From assembly GCA_019637395.1 (NCBI GenBank), contig JAHBVR010000017.1, positions 62,001-126,000 of the forward strand: DNA of 64,000 bases. Direction: 5' to 3'. Both the position numbers and the translations under genes were made by a program. Source of the stretch: Vulcanimicrobiota bacterium. GTDB lineage: Bacteria > Vulcanimicrobiota > Xenobia > Xenobiales > JADMJV01. Shown here in pieces: positions 20,401 to 27,566 of the stretch. The notes beneath the pieces were generated by a model that was not told where the DNA came from, did no database searches, and saw nothing but the letters and a program-made list of their open reading frames with translations. The first letter of the stretch is position 1; each line of letters begins with the position of its first letter.

Positions 20401-21174
20401 ACCGAAGGCGTGCTGGCGTCCGAGGTCTTCAAAGAATTCGAACCCAAGATGAAGGAGCTGACGGCCGAGTTCGCCGCCCAGGGAATCACCTGGGAAGTGG
20501 GCGGCGAGGCCAAGGAACAGCGCTCCGGCTTCGTCAACCTGGCGGTGGTGCTGTTGATTTCGGTGACCATGATTTACATCGCGCTGCTCTCGCAGTTCAA
20601 GAACGTGGTCAAGCCGCTGGTGGTCTTCGCCGCCATTCCTTACGGCATGGTCGGGGCCATCGGAGGTCTCTGGTTGATGAAGGCGCCTTTCGGGTTCATG
20701 GCTTTCCTGGGCTGCGCTTCGCTGGTGGGCGTGATCGTATCACACGTGATCGTGCTCTTTGACTACATCGAAGAGATGCACGCTCACGGCGAAGATATGC
20801 GCGATTCCCTGCTGCATGCGGGAATCGCGCGTTTGCGCCCGGTGTTTATTACCGTGGGTGCGACCGTGATCGCCCTGTTCCCGCTGGCCAAAAGCGGCGG
20901 TCCGCTGTGGGAGCCGCTCTGCTATACTCAAATCGGCGGTCTGATGGTGGCCACCATGGTGACGCTGGTCCTGGTGCCGGTGATTTATACCATCTGTGTG
21001 CGCGACCTCAAAGTGCTACACTGGGAGACAGCGGCGCCCGAGGCGTTGCCGGCCGCGCCCGAGCCGGTAGCGGCGGTGGCTCCCCCCGAGGAGCCGGTGG
21101 CGGCCCTCGAAGCGCCCGCGAAGGAGGAGAAGGATGAAGAAAATAGCCATGGCCCTGCTGCTGGCGGGGTGTAG
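17488..21174 (+). CDS. RND efflux pump inner-membrane permease
   Basis: The 1228-residue product is longer than AcrB (1049). It has the usual twelve membrane segments and two large periplasmic loops. The proton-relay pair D557-D558 is in GLLVDDPVV. The long N-terminal part and a 50-residue Pro/Ala/Glu-rich cytosolic tail explain most of the excess length. The periplasmic loop sequences do not let me separate metal, drug or lipid substrates. The 3' end overlaps the start of the thioredoxin-like lipoprotein gene by 41 bases, which ties that gene to the pump operon. Confidence 0.93.
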   Translation: MSHGKSDQQYIDTVHNLSRFCLEFRSICWLGLIMSMLWGWYGYHKMPQRKDPDVPVRKAKIMTPWPGNSAQKVEQLVSRKIEETLAQNNLLAKVESTSTPGLSEITIEIDENRGDDPVKVWTDIKIKLDKITDLPEGAGPINFNTDFGDTLALMLTVASPQYSKEEVARIGKPIQGELAAARASYQKPGQKRATLLYLFAKQQSLFLVRQAFDRLFSMGEAQEVFHDAHIIEGEDYIAIDFATDRDDKGIMSFVQLFVEENIKVAEIHPDAWQPVVVRDPAGTIEALQSVAGDKYSYRDLDNYTEAIEERLRAVPSATKVDRVGVLAERIFLAYSQERLASYGMSVAGLANILKARNISGASGTQETNQGTEVRINTAGEFTSEKQIGDVVVTQSNGNPVYLRDLVNVIRAYDSPPRFLTFLTSKDKNGKWIRSRANIVTVQMKPGLNINHFGTEVDAALADVKKDIPDDLIIVKTSDQPQQVRESVGLFNKCLEEAVVLVVVVSWIGFWEWRSALLMALAIPITLAMTFAFMFMLHLDIQQVSVASLIIALGLLVDDPVVAGDAIKHSLAAGHDRKTAAWLGPTRLATAILYATITNIVAYLPLMLIEGDTGRFLYSLPLVIACSLVASRISSMTFIPLLGYYILRPVAEPGPEVLRTRAPYKWYYNLAGWCVDHRWKVLLTSFLILAAGLVMARQLKTQFFPKDLQYMFFSNNYLPSDKTLRATDEKTKEIEKVMLENIPNDKLSFLTTFDGGGAPRFWSTLDPESPKLNFSMVVVTVNDKHITPSLVGPVDRGLTENVAGVLADVRQLESGKPVGTPVSVTLYGREDDMLGLQKAAQKVKELLLTVPGSARIRDSWGESLMTLDVQIDADRANLAGLTNSDVAQSMAAALNGQTLTNLREGHRLIPITARMRMDERTQIQNLKNLYVYSQDGKKKVRLDQVATVKMVMQPQTIGRENYHRAIDVGCFTTEGVLASEVFKEFEPKMKELTAEFAAQGITWEVGGEAKEQRSGFVNLAVVLLISVTMIYIALLSQFKNVVKPLVVFAAIPYGMVGAIGGLWLMKAPFGFMAFLGCASLVGVIVSHVIVLFDYIEEMHAHGEDMRDSLLHAGIARLRPVFITVGATVIALFPLAKSGGPLWEPLCYTQIGGLMVATMVTLVLVPVIYTICVRDLKVLHWETAAPEALPAAPEPVAAVAPPEEPVAALEAPAKEEKDEENSHGPAAGGV

Positions 21175-21517
21175 TCAGACTGGTCCTACGGTTAAACTGG
21201 ATCACAACTCGCGCACGCTGGGGCTGAAGACCTCGCCGGTGCGGGTGGTGCACTACAGCGCCACCTGGTGAGGCGCCTGCCGCACTATGGCGGCCGATTG
21301 GGCTCAGTTCGAGTCCACCTACCAGAAGAAAGCGGAGATCGTCTACATCAACGTGGACCAGCGTTCGTCTCCCGAGTTTACCAAGTATGCGCGCTTCGCG
21401 CCCCGGGGGATTCCCTACACGCTCTGGCTGGATCGCCAGGATAAGCCGCTGGCCGATCAGACCGGGCCGATGTCGGCGGCCGAGATGGGCCAGACCACCG
21501 AGAAATTCCTCAAATGA
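21134..21517 (+). CDS. Thioredoxin-like lipoprotein, probable selenoprotein (TGA at residue 46)
   Basis: ATG 21134 has an excellent ribosome site (AAGGAGG, 21121-21127). The start MKKIAMALLLAGC is a lipoprotein signal with Cys13 as lipid site. In frame, HYSATW is followed by TGA (21269-21271) and then GACRTM; downstream the thioredoxin cis-Pro loop reads RGIPYTLWLD, and the frame closes at 21517. In thioredoxins the motif is W-C-G-P-C-R, so the TGA sits exactly at the first catalytic Cys. The simplest reading is selenocysteine in a U-x-x-C centre. A nonsense mutation or sequencing error (TGC or TGT to TGA) is the alternative. The predicted length is 127 residues. Confidence 0.75.
21279..21294 (+). 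promoter_or_regulatory. Possible SECIS-like hairpin just after the TGA codon
   Basis: GCCGC (21279-21283) can pair with GCGGC (21290-21294) around a six-base loop, starting 7 bases after the TGA. Bacterial SECIS hairpins lie at about this distance inside the coding sequence. The stem is short and the apical loop lacks an obvious GU, so this is only a candidate. Confidence 0.35.
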
Positions 21518-22718
21518 TGTCCAGCCTTTCCAAGGCTTCTTCGCGACCTTCCGAGTCCTGGCGGGTGAGGCGGTAGCGACCCGGCGGGAGGAGCAGCACG
21601 GCGGCGGGCGTGCCGGCCTGGACCAGCAGCCGATCGAGGGCGATGGGGTTGACCGTTTCGTCCTCTTGGTAGGCCTGCAGCAGGGCGGTGCCCTTTTGGG
21701 GCAGCCACTCGGGCTTGACCGGAACATCCTGGCGGTAGCCGTTGAGGCGCATCCACTGGGGTCGCCCGTTCACTTCGCGACTGGGCGGATGGGCCACCTG
21801 AAGATCCACCTGGCCCTCATAGGGGCCGTAGACGGGATGCTTTTGCTGGTCGTCTTCCAGAATGATAGGCTTTTCCAGGTTGGCTCGCAGGGCTTTGTAG
21901 GCCGGATATTCATTGTCGGGATGGGAGTGCTCGACCAGCGTGGTCTGGTCGATGGTGAGCGGGTCCAGGCCGGATTTCCTGGCCAGGCGCGCGGCCATCC
22001 ATTCCAGCCGGCCGCTCTCGGTGGCATGGCTATACCCCACGTAGATAAGCAATTTTTGGCCGGGGTGCCTTTTTAACACCCGGTCCATGAGGTGATTGGC
22101 TTGAGCCTCTTCGCGGCTGTTGATCGACTCGTCCACGCTCTGGTTGGGCGGGCTCTCCTCCTGTTCGTAATTGATGGGCCGGTAGCCGAGTTGGAAACTC
22201 CGGCGCACGAAGTCGGCGAAGAAGGGATCGATGAGATAATAGCCGGCGCGCCGATTGGGATAGCCGTATTCATGGATGGCGAAGATGTCGCCGGAGAACG
22301 TCTCGGCGGCCAGCAACGGGAACTTCAGACGCTCGGCCACCAGTTGGGCGAAGGCGCGCGACTGCGAGGAGTAGTGGGCTTCATTGAGGATCACGATCTG
22401 GTGTTTTTGAGCTTCTTCGGCGATGACGTCCAGAGCGTCGCGCTGGCGCAGGCCGGTCAGGTCGGCGGCCGGTCTGTGGGAGTTGGGCTGAACCGGGTCG
22501 TTGTAGAGAATGGCCTCCCGGTAGGCTCCCACGAAGGGGGCGAACTGGCTGACTTCCGAACGCAGATCGGGGAACTTGCGCACCCCCTCGAGCAGCAGGT
22601 TCCAGGCCTTGAGGTAGTGCCCGGCCGAGCGCTCGCGGTAGGCGGCCTGGCTGATCTCGGCCCGGCTCTGAGCCAGGGCGGGGAGGGTGAGCAGCAAGAG
22701 GGCGGCTAGGTTGCGCAT
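21510..22718 (-). CDS. Secreted ChaN/EreA-like protein
   Basis: ATG 22718 gives MRNLAALLLLTLPALAQ, a signal peptide, and a 402-residue product. The block IVILNEAHYSSQSRAFAQLV, then LLAAETF and a late YVGYSHATE, resembles the erythromycin-esterase/ChaN/TraB-like superfamily, where Glu and His residues on these strands form the active or metal-binding site. The actual function is unclear. The start overlaps the end of the small HAD gene by 13 bases, and the 3' end overlaps the thioredoxin-like gene by 8. Motif copy at 22045 codes LLIY. Confidence 0.65.
   Translation of the reverse strand: MRNLAALLLLTLPALAQSRAEISQAAYRERSAGHYLKAWNLLLEGVRKFPDLRSEVSQFAPFVGAYREAILYNDPVQPNSHRPAADLTGLRQRDALDVIAEEAQKHQIVILNEAHYSSQSRAFAQLVAERLKFPLLAAETFSGDIFAIHEYGYPNRRAGYYLIDPFFADFVRRSFQLGYRPINYEQEESPPNQSVDESINSREEAQANHLMDRVLKRHPGQKLLIYVGYSHATESGRLEWMAARLARKSGLDPLTIDQTTLVEHSHPDNEYPAYKALRANLEKPIILEDDQQKHPVYGPYEGQVDLQVAHPPSREVNGRPQWMRLNGYRQDVPVKPEWLPQKGTALLQAYQEDETVNPIALDRLLVQAGTPAAVLLLPPGRYRLTRQDSEGREEALERLDII
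22045..22053 (-). repeat. WATTGCTTAT motif copy in the ChaN/EreA-like gene
   Basis: Read as Leu-Leu-Ile-Tyr in the gene. Confidence 0.85.
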
Positions 22719-22975
22719 CGTTGCAAGAGCTCCTCTCCCGGAGTAGAGCGGCATTCGTTGGGGTGCGGTTTGGGAAGATAAGCAATAAAGCACTCGGCCA
22801 GTCCGGCTTCGGTGGCCACTCGGCGGGCGTAGTCGGCGCCGCCGGAACTCCAGCAATAGAGGGTGGCGCCGGCTTGTTGGAGCTGGCGGACGTAGTCCTG
22901 AGTAGCACTCATGGCGATCTGCTTGGAGCCGAAGCTGCGCACCAGGGTGTCGTCCACGTCGACATAGATAATCAT
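22706..22975 (-). CDS. Small HAD-superfamily phosphatase-like protein
   Basis: The 89-residue protein starts MIIYVDVDDTLVRSFGS, a HAD motif I (DxDxT), and has a motif II-like CWSSGG. It is much shorter than most HAD enzymes (no cap, no full motif IV), like the minimal polynucleotide-phosphatase-like members. It lies between two membrane or secreted genes in one operon. The motif copy at 22778 encodes IAY here. Confidence 0.7.
   Translation of the reverse strand: MIIYVDVDDTLVRSFGSKQIAMSATQDYVRQLQQAGATLYCWSSGGADYARRVATEAGLAECFIAYLPKPHPNECRSTPGEELLQRCAT
22778..22786 (-). repeat. WATTGCTTAT motif copy in the small HAD gene
   Basis: Read as ATT GCT TAT (Ile-Ala-Tyr) and extended by CTTCC. Confidence 0.85.
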
Positions 22976-22985
22976 GGGCGCTTTT

Positions 22986-23255
22986 TCAACGCGGGTTGGG
23001 CATGATCCCCGTGTAGAGCACGTTGAGCCAGGCGCCGGCCGCGTCGCACAGGCAGATGCCGCCGACCATGCCGGCCAGGATACTGGGGTGGGTGTCGGTC
23101 AGCAAGCCGATGGCCAGGATGAGGCTGGGAATGAGGGCCAGAGTGCGGGCGATAGGGCGCGTCTGGTCGGGTGTGCCGAAAGCCATCAGGCGCGTCAGCC
23201 CCCAGTTGAGGATGAAGGCGCAGCCCAGGAAGACCAGCAGCAGCAAAGTGCGCAT
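22986..23255 (-). CDS. Small multi-pass membrane protein
   Basis: ATG 23255 gives an 89-residue protein with three hydrophobic stretches (LLLLVFLGCAFILNWG, LALIPSLILAIGLLT, AGMVGGICLCDAAGA). No family recognised. It is first in the short operon 23255-21510. Confidence 0.6.
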   Translation of the reverse strand: MRTLLLLVFLGCAFILNWGLTRLMAFGTPDQTRPIARTLALIPSLILAIGLLTDTHPSILAGMVGGICLCDAAGAWLNVLYTGIMPNPR

Positions 23256-23321
23256 AGAGGAGATTTGGCCGCTCCATGGCCGGCTCCTGCATAAAAGTTC
23301 CTTAAGATCCGCCCCTTTAAA

Positions 23322-23356
23322 AAAGATAAGCAATTACCAGATAATTGCTTATCTTT
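23322..23356 (-). terminator. Palindromic terminator made of two inverted WATTGCTTAT motifs
   Basis: A perfect 15-bp inverted repeat (23322-23336 with 23342-23356) has a CCAGA loop. Each arm holds one motif copy with its extended TCTTT end. Read on the minus strand the hairpin is followed by a run of T, so it works as an intrinsic terminator after the hydrolase gene, whose stop codon lies inside it (23349-23351). Confidence 0.88.
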
Positions 23357-24272
23357 GGATCAGGGCGGCGATCAAGGCTGCGGATTGCTCGGCATACAGG
23401 GTTCCGTCGGGCAGGTGCTGCTTGGCCGAAAAGTAGTCGCCGGAGCCGATATGGGTAATGGGCCCGCAGGCTTGCCAGCTCATTTTGCCGGAGCGGCGGG
23501 CCTGGTTCCAGGGGGAGAAGAAGGCGGCCCGCCAGCGGCCGGGGTAGAGCAGCCAGCCCAGGCTCGGCATGAGATGGTCGCGGGTGCCTTTGAAGTCATA
23601 GAGGTGATCGACGGCGCGAATGCCGGGGTCGTCGGTGTAGACGCCGCCCAGGCTGATGACGTAGAGGGGACATTCCAGGATTTTCTTGAGGTGGGGGGCG
23701 AGGCCGACGGCGATCTGGGCACCTCCGCTGTAGGCGACCAGGTAGACGGCTTGCTTTTGGAAGCCTTTTTGACGCAGCCGTTGGGCCACGGCCCGGGCCA
23801 CTCCGCTGTTGTAAGCCGGCCCGTAGCGGCGGTCCGAGGAGACCAGGGTCTGGCCGATGTTGTGCATGATAATGAGCAAATCGAAGACGTTGTTGGGAAT
23901 CTTCAGGCGCCATTTCTGCAGCCAGACCCAGAGAGCCCGCAGCAGCCGGTCGCCGTCCAGCGGGTTGTTGGTGGCCGAGTAAGGGAAGACATCGTCGACG
24001 ACTTGCAGGCCGGGGACGCGTTCCTGGAGCCGTTGCAGAAAGCCCCGTTCGCGGCGGGAGAGGAAGTCGCCGGAGAAGCCGGCCACGCCCGTCAGGTAGA
24101 CAGCGAAGGGTCCCTGGCTGGGAGCTTCGGGCGCAATCAAGGGTTCGGGTGGCGGTTTCTTCCAGCCGGCCCACCAGCGCAGAGCTTCGAAGGGGGAGCT
24201 GAGGGCCACCAGCAGCGAGAGCAACCAGAAAAAGCACCAGAGCAGCCAGAGGCGCTCACCGATCCAGCTCAC
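23349..24272 (-). CDS. Membrane-anchored alpha/beta-hydrolase-like protein
   Basis: The GTG at 24272 overlaps the TGA of the upstream gene (GTGA). An N-terminal membrane segment (LWLLWCFFWLLSLLVAL) is followed by FAVYLTGVAGFSGD and, later, LVAYSGGAQIAVGL, which resembles the nucleophile elbow G-x-S-x-G as YSGGA. A late conserved His sits in the C-terminus (CGPITHIGSGDYF). This is a plausible serine hydrolase facing outward; the substrate is unknown. It pairs with the polytopic gene upstream. Confidence 0.65.
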   Translation of the reverse strand: MSWIGERLWLLWCFFWLLSLLVALSSPFEALRWWAGWKKPPPEPLIAPEAPSQGPFAVYLTGVAGFSGDFLSRRERGFLQRLQERVPGLQVVDDVFPYSATNNPLDGDRLLRALWVWLQKWRLKIPNNVFDLLIIMHNIGQTLVSSDRRYGPAYNSGVARAVAQRLRQKGFQKQAVYLVAYSGGAQIAVGLAPHLKKILECPLYVISLGGVYTDDPGIRAVDHLYDFKGTRDHLMPSLGWLLYPGRWRAAFFSPWNQARRSGKMSWQACGPITHIGSGDYFSAKQHLPDGTLYAEQSAALIAALIQR

Positions 24273-24763
24273 GCCTGCCCCATGAGGCGGCGCCAGGGCC
24301 CACGGGCCCAGCCCAGGTGGGTGAGGTTGAAGTGCAGAGCCCAACCGGGCAGGGCGCAGACAATAGCCATCGGCAGACTGCAGCCGGTGGTCCAGCCGAC
24401 GGCCACCACCAGGTCGAAGAACACCCAGGCGCGGATCAGGTGGAAGAGATAGGCTCCGAAGTGGGGGAGGAAGACCAGCACTCCGGCCAGTTGCGGAAGG
24501 TGGGCATAGGCCACCAGGTAGAGGCAGCGCGCCAGGCCGAGCTGGAGCCCGAAGAGCCAGGCCAGCAAGAAAAGGCCGAGAGCCCAGGTGAGCGCCGAGG
24601 CCACGAAAAGCAGCGCTCCGCCGCTGAGACAGAGCAGGAAGCGCCGTGGGGAGACTTGGTTGAGCAGCAGCACGGCGCTCTGGCCGAGCAGGTCGGAAAG
24701 GCCGGCGGCTGCCAGGATACCCAGGGCCACTAAGGGCTCCCAAAAGATAAGCAATAAACTCAC
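24269..24763 (-). CDS. Polytopic membrane protein (YIP1-like)
   Basis: The 164-residue protein has about five hydrophobic segments and few charges. ATG 24763 opens MSLLLIFWEPL, and the LLLI is encoded by a motif copy at 24747. The layout is reminiscent of Yip1/YIPF-domain proteins, but I see no decisive signature. It is translationally coupled to the hydrolase. Confidence 0.6.
   Translation of the reverse strand: MSLLLIFWEPLVALGILAAAGLSDLLGQSAVLLLNQVSPRRFLLCLSGGALLFVASALTWALGLFLLAWLFGLQLGLARCLYLVAYAHLPQLAGVLVFLPHFGAYLFHLIRAWVFFDLVVAVGWTTGCSLPMAIVCALPGWALHFNLTHLGWARGPWRRLMGQA
24747..24755 (-). repeat. WATTGCTTAT motif copy in the membrane-protein gene
   Basis: Reverse orientation, close to the 5' end of the gene at 24763, followed by the extended TCTTTTG. 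Confidence 0.85.
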
Positions 24764-24849
24764 CGTGGTGTTTTCCAGCCGATGCTGAGCGAACCTGGTT
24801 CCGGTTCACCTCCGGAAGGCCGGGGACTTTCAGAAATCTTTGGGCGGTT

Positions 24850-24858
24850 ATTGCTTAT
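24850..24858 (+). repeat. WATTGCTTAT motif copy upstream of the acetyltransferase
   Basis: It ends 9 bases before ATG 24868 and is extended as TATCTTGGGG. It overlaps the place where a ribosome site would be. Confidence 0.85.
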
Positions 24859-24867
24859 CTTGGGGAT

Positions 24868-25410
24868 ATGCAGATTTCATTCAAACCCGCCCGCCTTCAG
24901 GACGCCCCGGCTCTGGCCAAGCTGGACAAGGATTCCTTTGGGGCCGAGGCCTGGCCGTTGGACTCGTTCCAGTCGGCCTTGCAGAATCCGCGCCAGGAAG
25001 CGGAGCTGGCCGTGGCCGATGGCAAGACGCTGGGTTATGTGTTGATGAACTACCAGCGCGAGGCGCCCGGCACCGCCTGTGTGGACAGCCTGGCGGTGTC
25101 GCCGGACGCGCGCGGTCAGAAGCTGGGCGAGCAGTTGTTGCTGCGCGGCCTGGAGACGGCCGCCCATAAGGGCTTCCAAGAAGTCCAGTTGGAAGTGGAA
25201 AAGGGCAATTTGCCCGCCGAGAAGCTTTACGAGAAATATGGGTTCGTGCCCACCGCCGTGCTCAGCGGCTACTACCACGGCAAAGACGGCACCCAGATGA
25301 AACTCAAGGACCTGCAGGGCGCCGGTTCGAGCTTGCTGGCTCAGCGCCGCCAGGAACTGGCCGAGAAGCTGGGCGGTATCCCTGGCCACACCTTCACCAC
25401 CCAGGGATAA
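24868..25410 (+). CDS. GNAT-family N-acetyltransferase (RimI-like)
   Basis: The 180-residue product has the acetyl-CoA loop VSPDARGQKLGEQLL (A motif) and a later QLEVEKGNLPAEKLYEKYGF (B motif), very close to RimI, which acetylates the ribosomal protein S18 N-terminus. RimI is about 150 residues; the extra 30 C-terminal residues are charged. RimI-like enzymes also act on other substrates, so the exact target is open. The stop TAA is the first part of a 32-base palindrome. Confidence 0.88.
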   Translation: MQISFKPARLQDAPALAKLDKDSFGAEAWPLDSFQSALQNPRQEAELAVADGKTLGYVLMNYQREAPGTACVDSLAVSPDARGQKLGEQLLLRGLETAAHKGFQEVQLEVEKGNLPAEKLYEKYGFVPTAVLSGYYHGKDGTQMKLKDLQGAGSSLLAQRRQELAEKLGGIPGHTFTTQG

Positions 25411-25446
25411 ATATAAGCAATAACGTTATTGCTTATATTTTTTGGA
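25409..25446 (+). terminator. Palindromic terminator made of two inverted WATTGCTTAT motifs
   Basis: Bases 25409-25440 are a perfect 32-base palindrome centred on ACGT, holding one motif copy in each arm (25413-25421 and 25428-25436). It is followed by further T residues. It directly follows the acetyltransferase stop codon, so it can end that transcript. Confidence 0.88.
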
Positions 25447-25479
25447 GGGGCGGGGCGCCGGGGTCGAACTATAAGTTCT

Positions 25480-26361
25480 ATGGACGATTCTGAACGGCGC
25501 GTGGTCGAAGCTCGCATGAAGTTGCGCGAGCGTTGGCGGGAAAAGACGCTGGCCACGCGGGCCCTCACCGATCCGGCTCCGCGCGGCACGGGACCGGCCA
25601 ATCGGCACGGCATGCCCCAGTTACCCCCCGGACAAAAACGCACCACCAAATGGCCGGTTCTGGACCTCGGCCGCCAGCCTCAGATCGATCTCAAGGAGTG
25701 GGGTTTGATTCTGGACGGAGCCTGCGAGGCGCCCGTCAAGCTGGACTGGGAGGCTTTTCAGGCTCTGCCGCAAGTGGAGGATGAGAGCGACTTTCACTGC
25801 GTGACGGGTTGGTCCAAGTTGGATATGAGGTGGCTGGGAGTGCGCTTTGCCGATCTGGCCGAGCTGGCCCAGGTGAGCGAGCGGGCCACCCACGTGGTCT
25901 GTCATGGATATGATGGTTACACCACCAATTTACCTCTGGAGGAAGCGCTCAAGAGTGACGTGCTGCTGGCCTACAGCGCCGATGGAGAGCCGCTTTCCAA
26001 AGAACACGGCGGTCCGGTTCGCATGATTACGCCGCAACTCTATGCCTGGAAGGGAACCAAGTGGATTTGCCGCCTGGAGTTCCGGGAGGGCGACAAGCTC
26101 GGATTCTGGGAACAGAACGGTTACTCCAACACGGCTCATCCCTGGCAGGAGGACCGCTACTCGGGAACCCCCAGCGCGCCGCCACAAAGCTCAGCTCTCA
26201 ACGCGGTTTTTCAGTGGACGGCGGGAGTGCTGGGCATCAGTTGCGCGCTCATCCTGGGGGTTCAGTTCGCCGGGCACCCGGAGTGGGTGAAGCCGATTCA
26301 GTGGGTGTCCTATGTGGCGGCTTTCGGGGCGATTCCCTACGCTCGGGCTAAGCTCGCGTAA
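25480..26361 (+). CDS. Sulfite-oxidase-type molybdopterin-dependent oxidoreductase
   Basis: ATG 25480 gives 293 residues. The molybdopterin Cys ligand is in DFHCVTGWS, and the later GGPVRMITPQLYAWKG and WICRLEF blocks are classic for the sulfite oxidase/MsrP-like family. There is no Tat or Sec signal, so the enzyme is probably cytosolic or attached by the two hydrophobic C-terminal stretches (about 240-262 and 270-290). No haem partner is adjacent. The upstream palindrome separates it from the acetyltransferase. The 3' end overlaps the next convergent gene by 14 bases. Confidence 0.88.
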   Translation: MDDSERRVVEARMKLRERWREKTLATRALTDPAPRGTGPANRHGMPQLPPGQKRTTKWPVLDLGRQPQIDLKEWGLILDGACEAPVKLDWEAFQALPQVEDESDFHCVTGWSKLDMRWLGVRFADLAELAQVSERATHVVCHGYDGYTTNLPLEEALKSDVLLAYSADGEPLSKEHGGPVRMITPQLYAWKGTKWICRLEFREGDKLGFWEQNGYSNTAHPWQEDRYSGTPSAPPQSSALNAVFQWTAGVLGISCALILGVQFAGHPEWVKPIQWVSYVAAFGAIPYARAKLA

Positions 26362-26707
26362 ACCAGGTGCGGCCGGTTTTGCGGTCGCAGTGCAGCACCA
26401 GTTTTTCCAGCGAAGCCAGGTTGAAGCCTCGCCATTCGAGCGGCTCCCAGTCGGGTTGGGCCCAGACCACTTTGAGATCCCAGGACGTGACGATGGTGAG
26501 TGGCAAGAAGTGGATGGGAACGCTCTTTTTGTCCTTCAAAGGAGCGGCCAGCACGTTGGTGTCCCACCAGCGATAGCTGCTGGGGGAGATGTAAACCTCT
26601 TTCAAGGTGTAGCCGGTGGCGTTGACCAGGGTGAAGTCGTAGGGAGAAAGCGACTTCTTGGCGGCGGCCGGTAGGGCCAGCAGCAGGAGCAAAAGCAGGG
26701 AGCGCAT
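26348..26707 (-). CDS. Small secreted protein, unknown function
   Basis: ATG 26707 gives MRSLLLLLLLALPAAA, a signal peptide, and a 100-residue mature part rich in Trp/Tyr (SPSSYRWWDTN, VWAQPDWEPLEW). No family recognised. It is convergent with the oxidoreductase gene. Confidence 0.6.
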   Translation of the reverse strand: MRSLLLLLLLALPAAAKKSLSPYDFTLVNATGYTLKEVYISPSSYRWWDTNVLAAPLKDKKSVPIHFLPLTIVTSWDLKVVWAQPDWEPLEWRGFNLASLEKLVLHCDRKTGRTWFTRA

Positions 26708-26831
26708 TCTTTTTACTTTGGGCCAACTGGCAGAGTTCCTTGAGATTGGCCTGCCGGTGCAGAAGTCCGGGATTGGCGCCCCTGCCCACAAGGAGCCGTG
26801 TCTTTGACCTGAACACGTGCAGGAGTTCCGT

Positions 26832-27566
26832 ATGTCCATCCCAAAAATGCCGACTGTACCTATTGGTACAGATTTAGGAGTGAACTGGGATATGGCATTG
26901 CCGAAGCGAAAAGTCCATTTGATCGTCGAAGAAATGGGAGAGGAGACGCTGGTTTACTGCACGCTGGTTAAGAAGGCGTTTTGTCTGAACCCCGTCTGCG
27001 CCAAGGTTTTCGCGCTTTGCGATGGGACGCATAGCCCGGCTGAAATCGCCTCGGAGCTGGCTCTGGAAGAGAATACGGTCATCAATAGTCTGGCTGTCCT
27101 GGGGGAACACGTTCTGCTAGAGCCTCTAGAAGCCGTAAAGCGCCGGCAGATTCTCAAAGGGGGGGCGGTGTTGATACCGGCTGTGTTGGCAGTGTCCGCT
27201 CCCGAGCCCAGTACGGCCGCCTCTGTGCCAGGTGGCTGCATTACCAATATTCAGTGTGGCGCCAAACCCGGCTTCGTGAATAGTTGTCAGCCCTGCGACT
27301 TCGACAACGGGGCTGTGCCCGATTGTGCTCCATGGCCCAATTCTTATTGCATGAGCGCCTGGAGAGTCCGGGAGGATGCAGCCGGTAATCCGTTTCCGCT
27401 GGATACTTGCGTCAACGATAGCCAGGCCACGGGATTCGTCAATCAATGTGACTTCGTCAATCCGAGCAACATCTGGGCCCTGGACTGCAATGCCGCTCGT
27501 GCCGCCGTCATTGCCGCCGGCAAACCGTTTGCCGTGTATCGTTGCTGCAATTGCCCCGGACGGTGA
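26832..27566 (+). CDS. PqqD-domain protein with internal Tat-like signal and Cys-rich tail
   Basis: A CAGGAG site precedes ATG 26832; a GTG at 26817 is also possible. Residues 20-100 form a PqqD-like fold (ALCDGTHSPAEIASEL and EENTVINSLAVLGEHVLL), the peptide-binding element used in RiPP maturation. Next comes RRQILKGGAVLIPAVLAVSA, which matches a twin-arginine signal (RRxFLK-type) but sits in the middle of the protein. The last 110 residues hold 12 Cys. The GTG of the HprK-like gene overlaps the stop. A maturation or export role for the Cys-rich tail is inference only. Confidence 0.7.
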   Translation: MSIPKMPTVPIGTDLGVNWDMALPKRKVHLIVEEMGEETLVYCTLVKKAFCLNPVCAKVFALCDGTHSPAEIASELALEENTVINSLAVLGEHVLLEPLEAVKRRQILKGGAVLIPAVLAVSAPEPSTAASVPGGCITNIQCGAKPGFVNSCQPCDFDNGAVPDCAPWPNSYCMSAWRVREDAAGNPFPLDTCVNDSQATGFVNQCDFVNPSNIWALDCNAARAAVIAAGKPFAVYRCCNCPGR

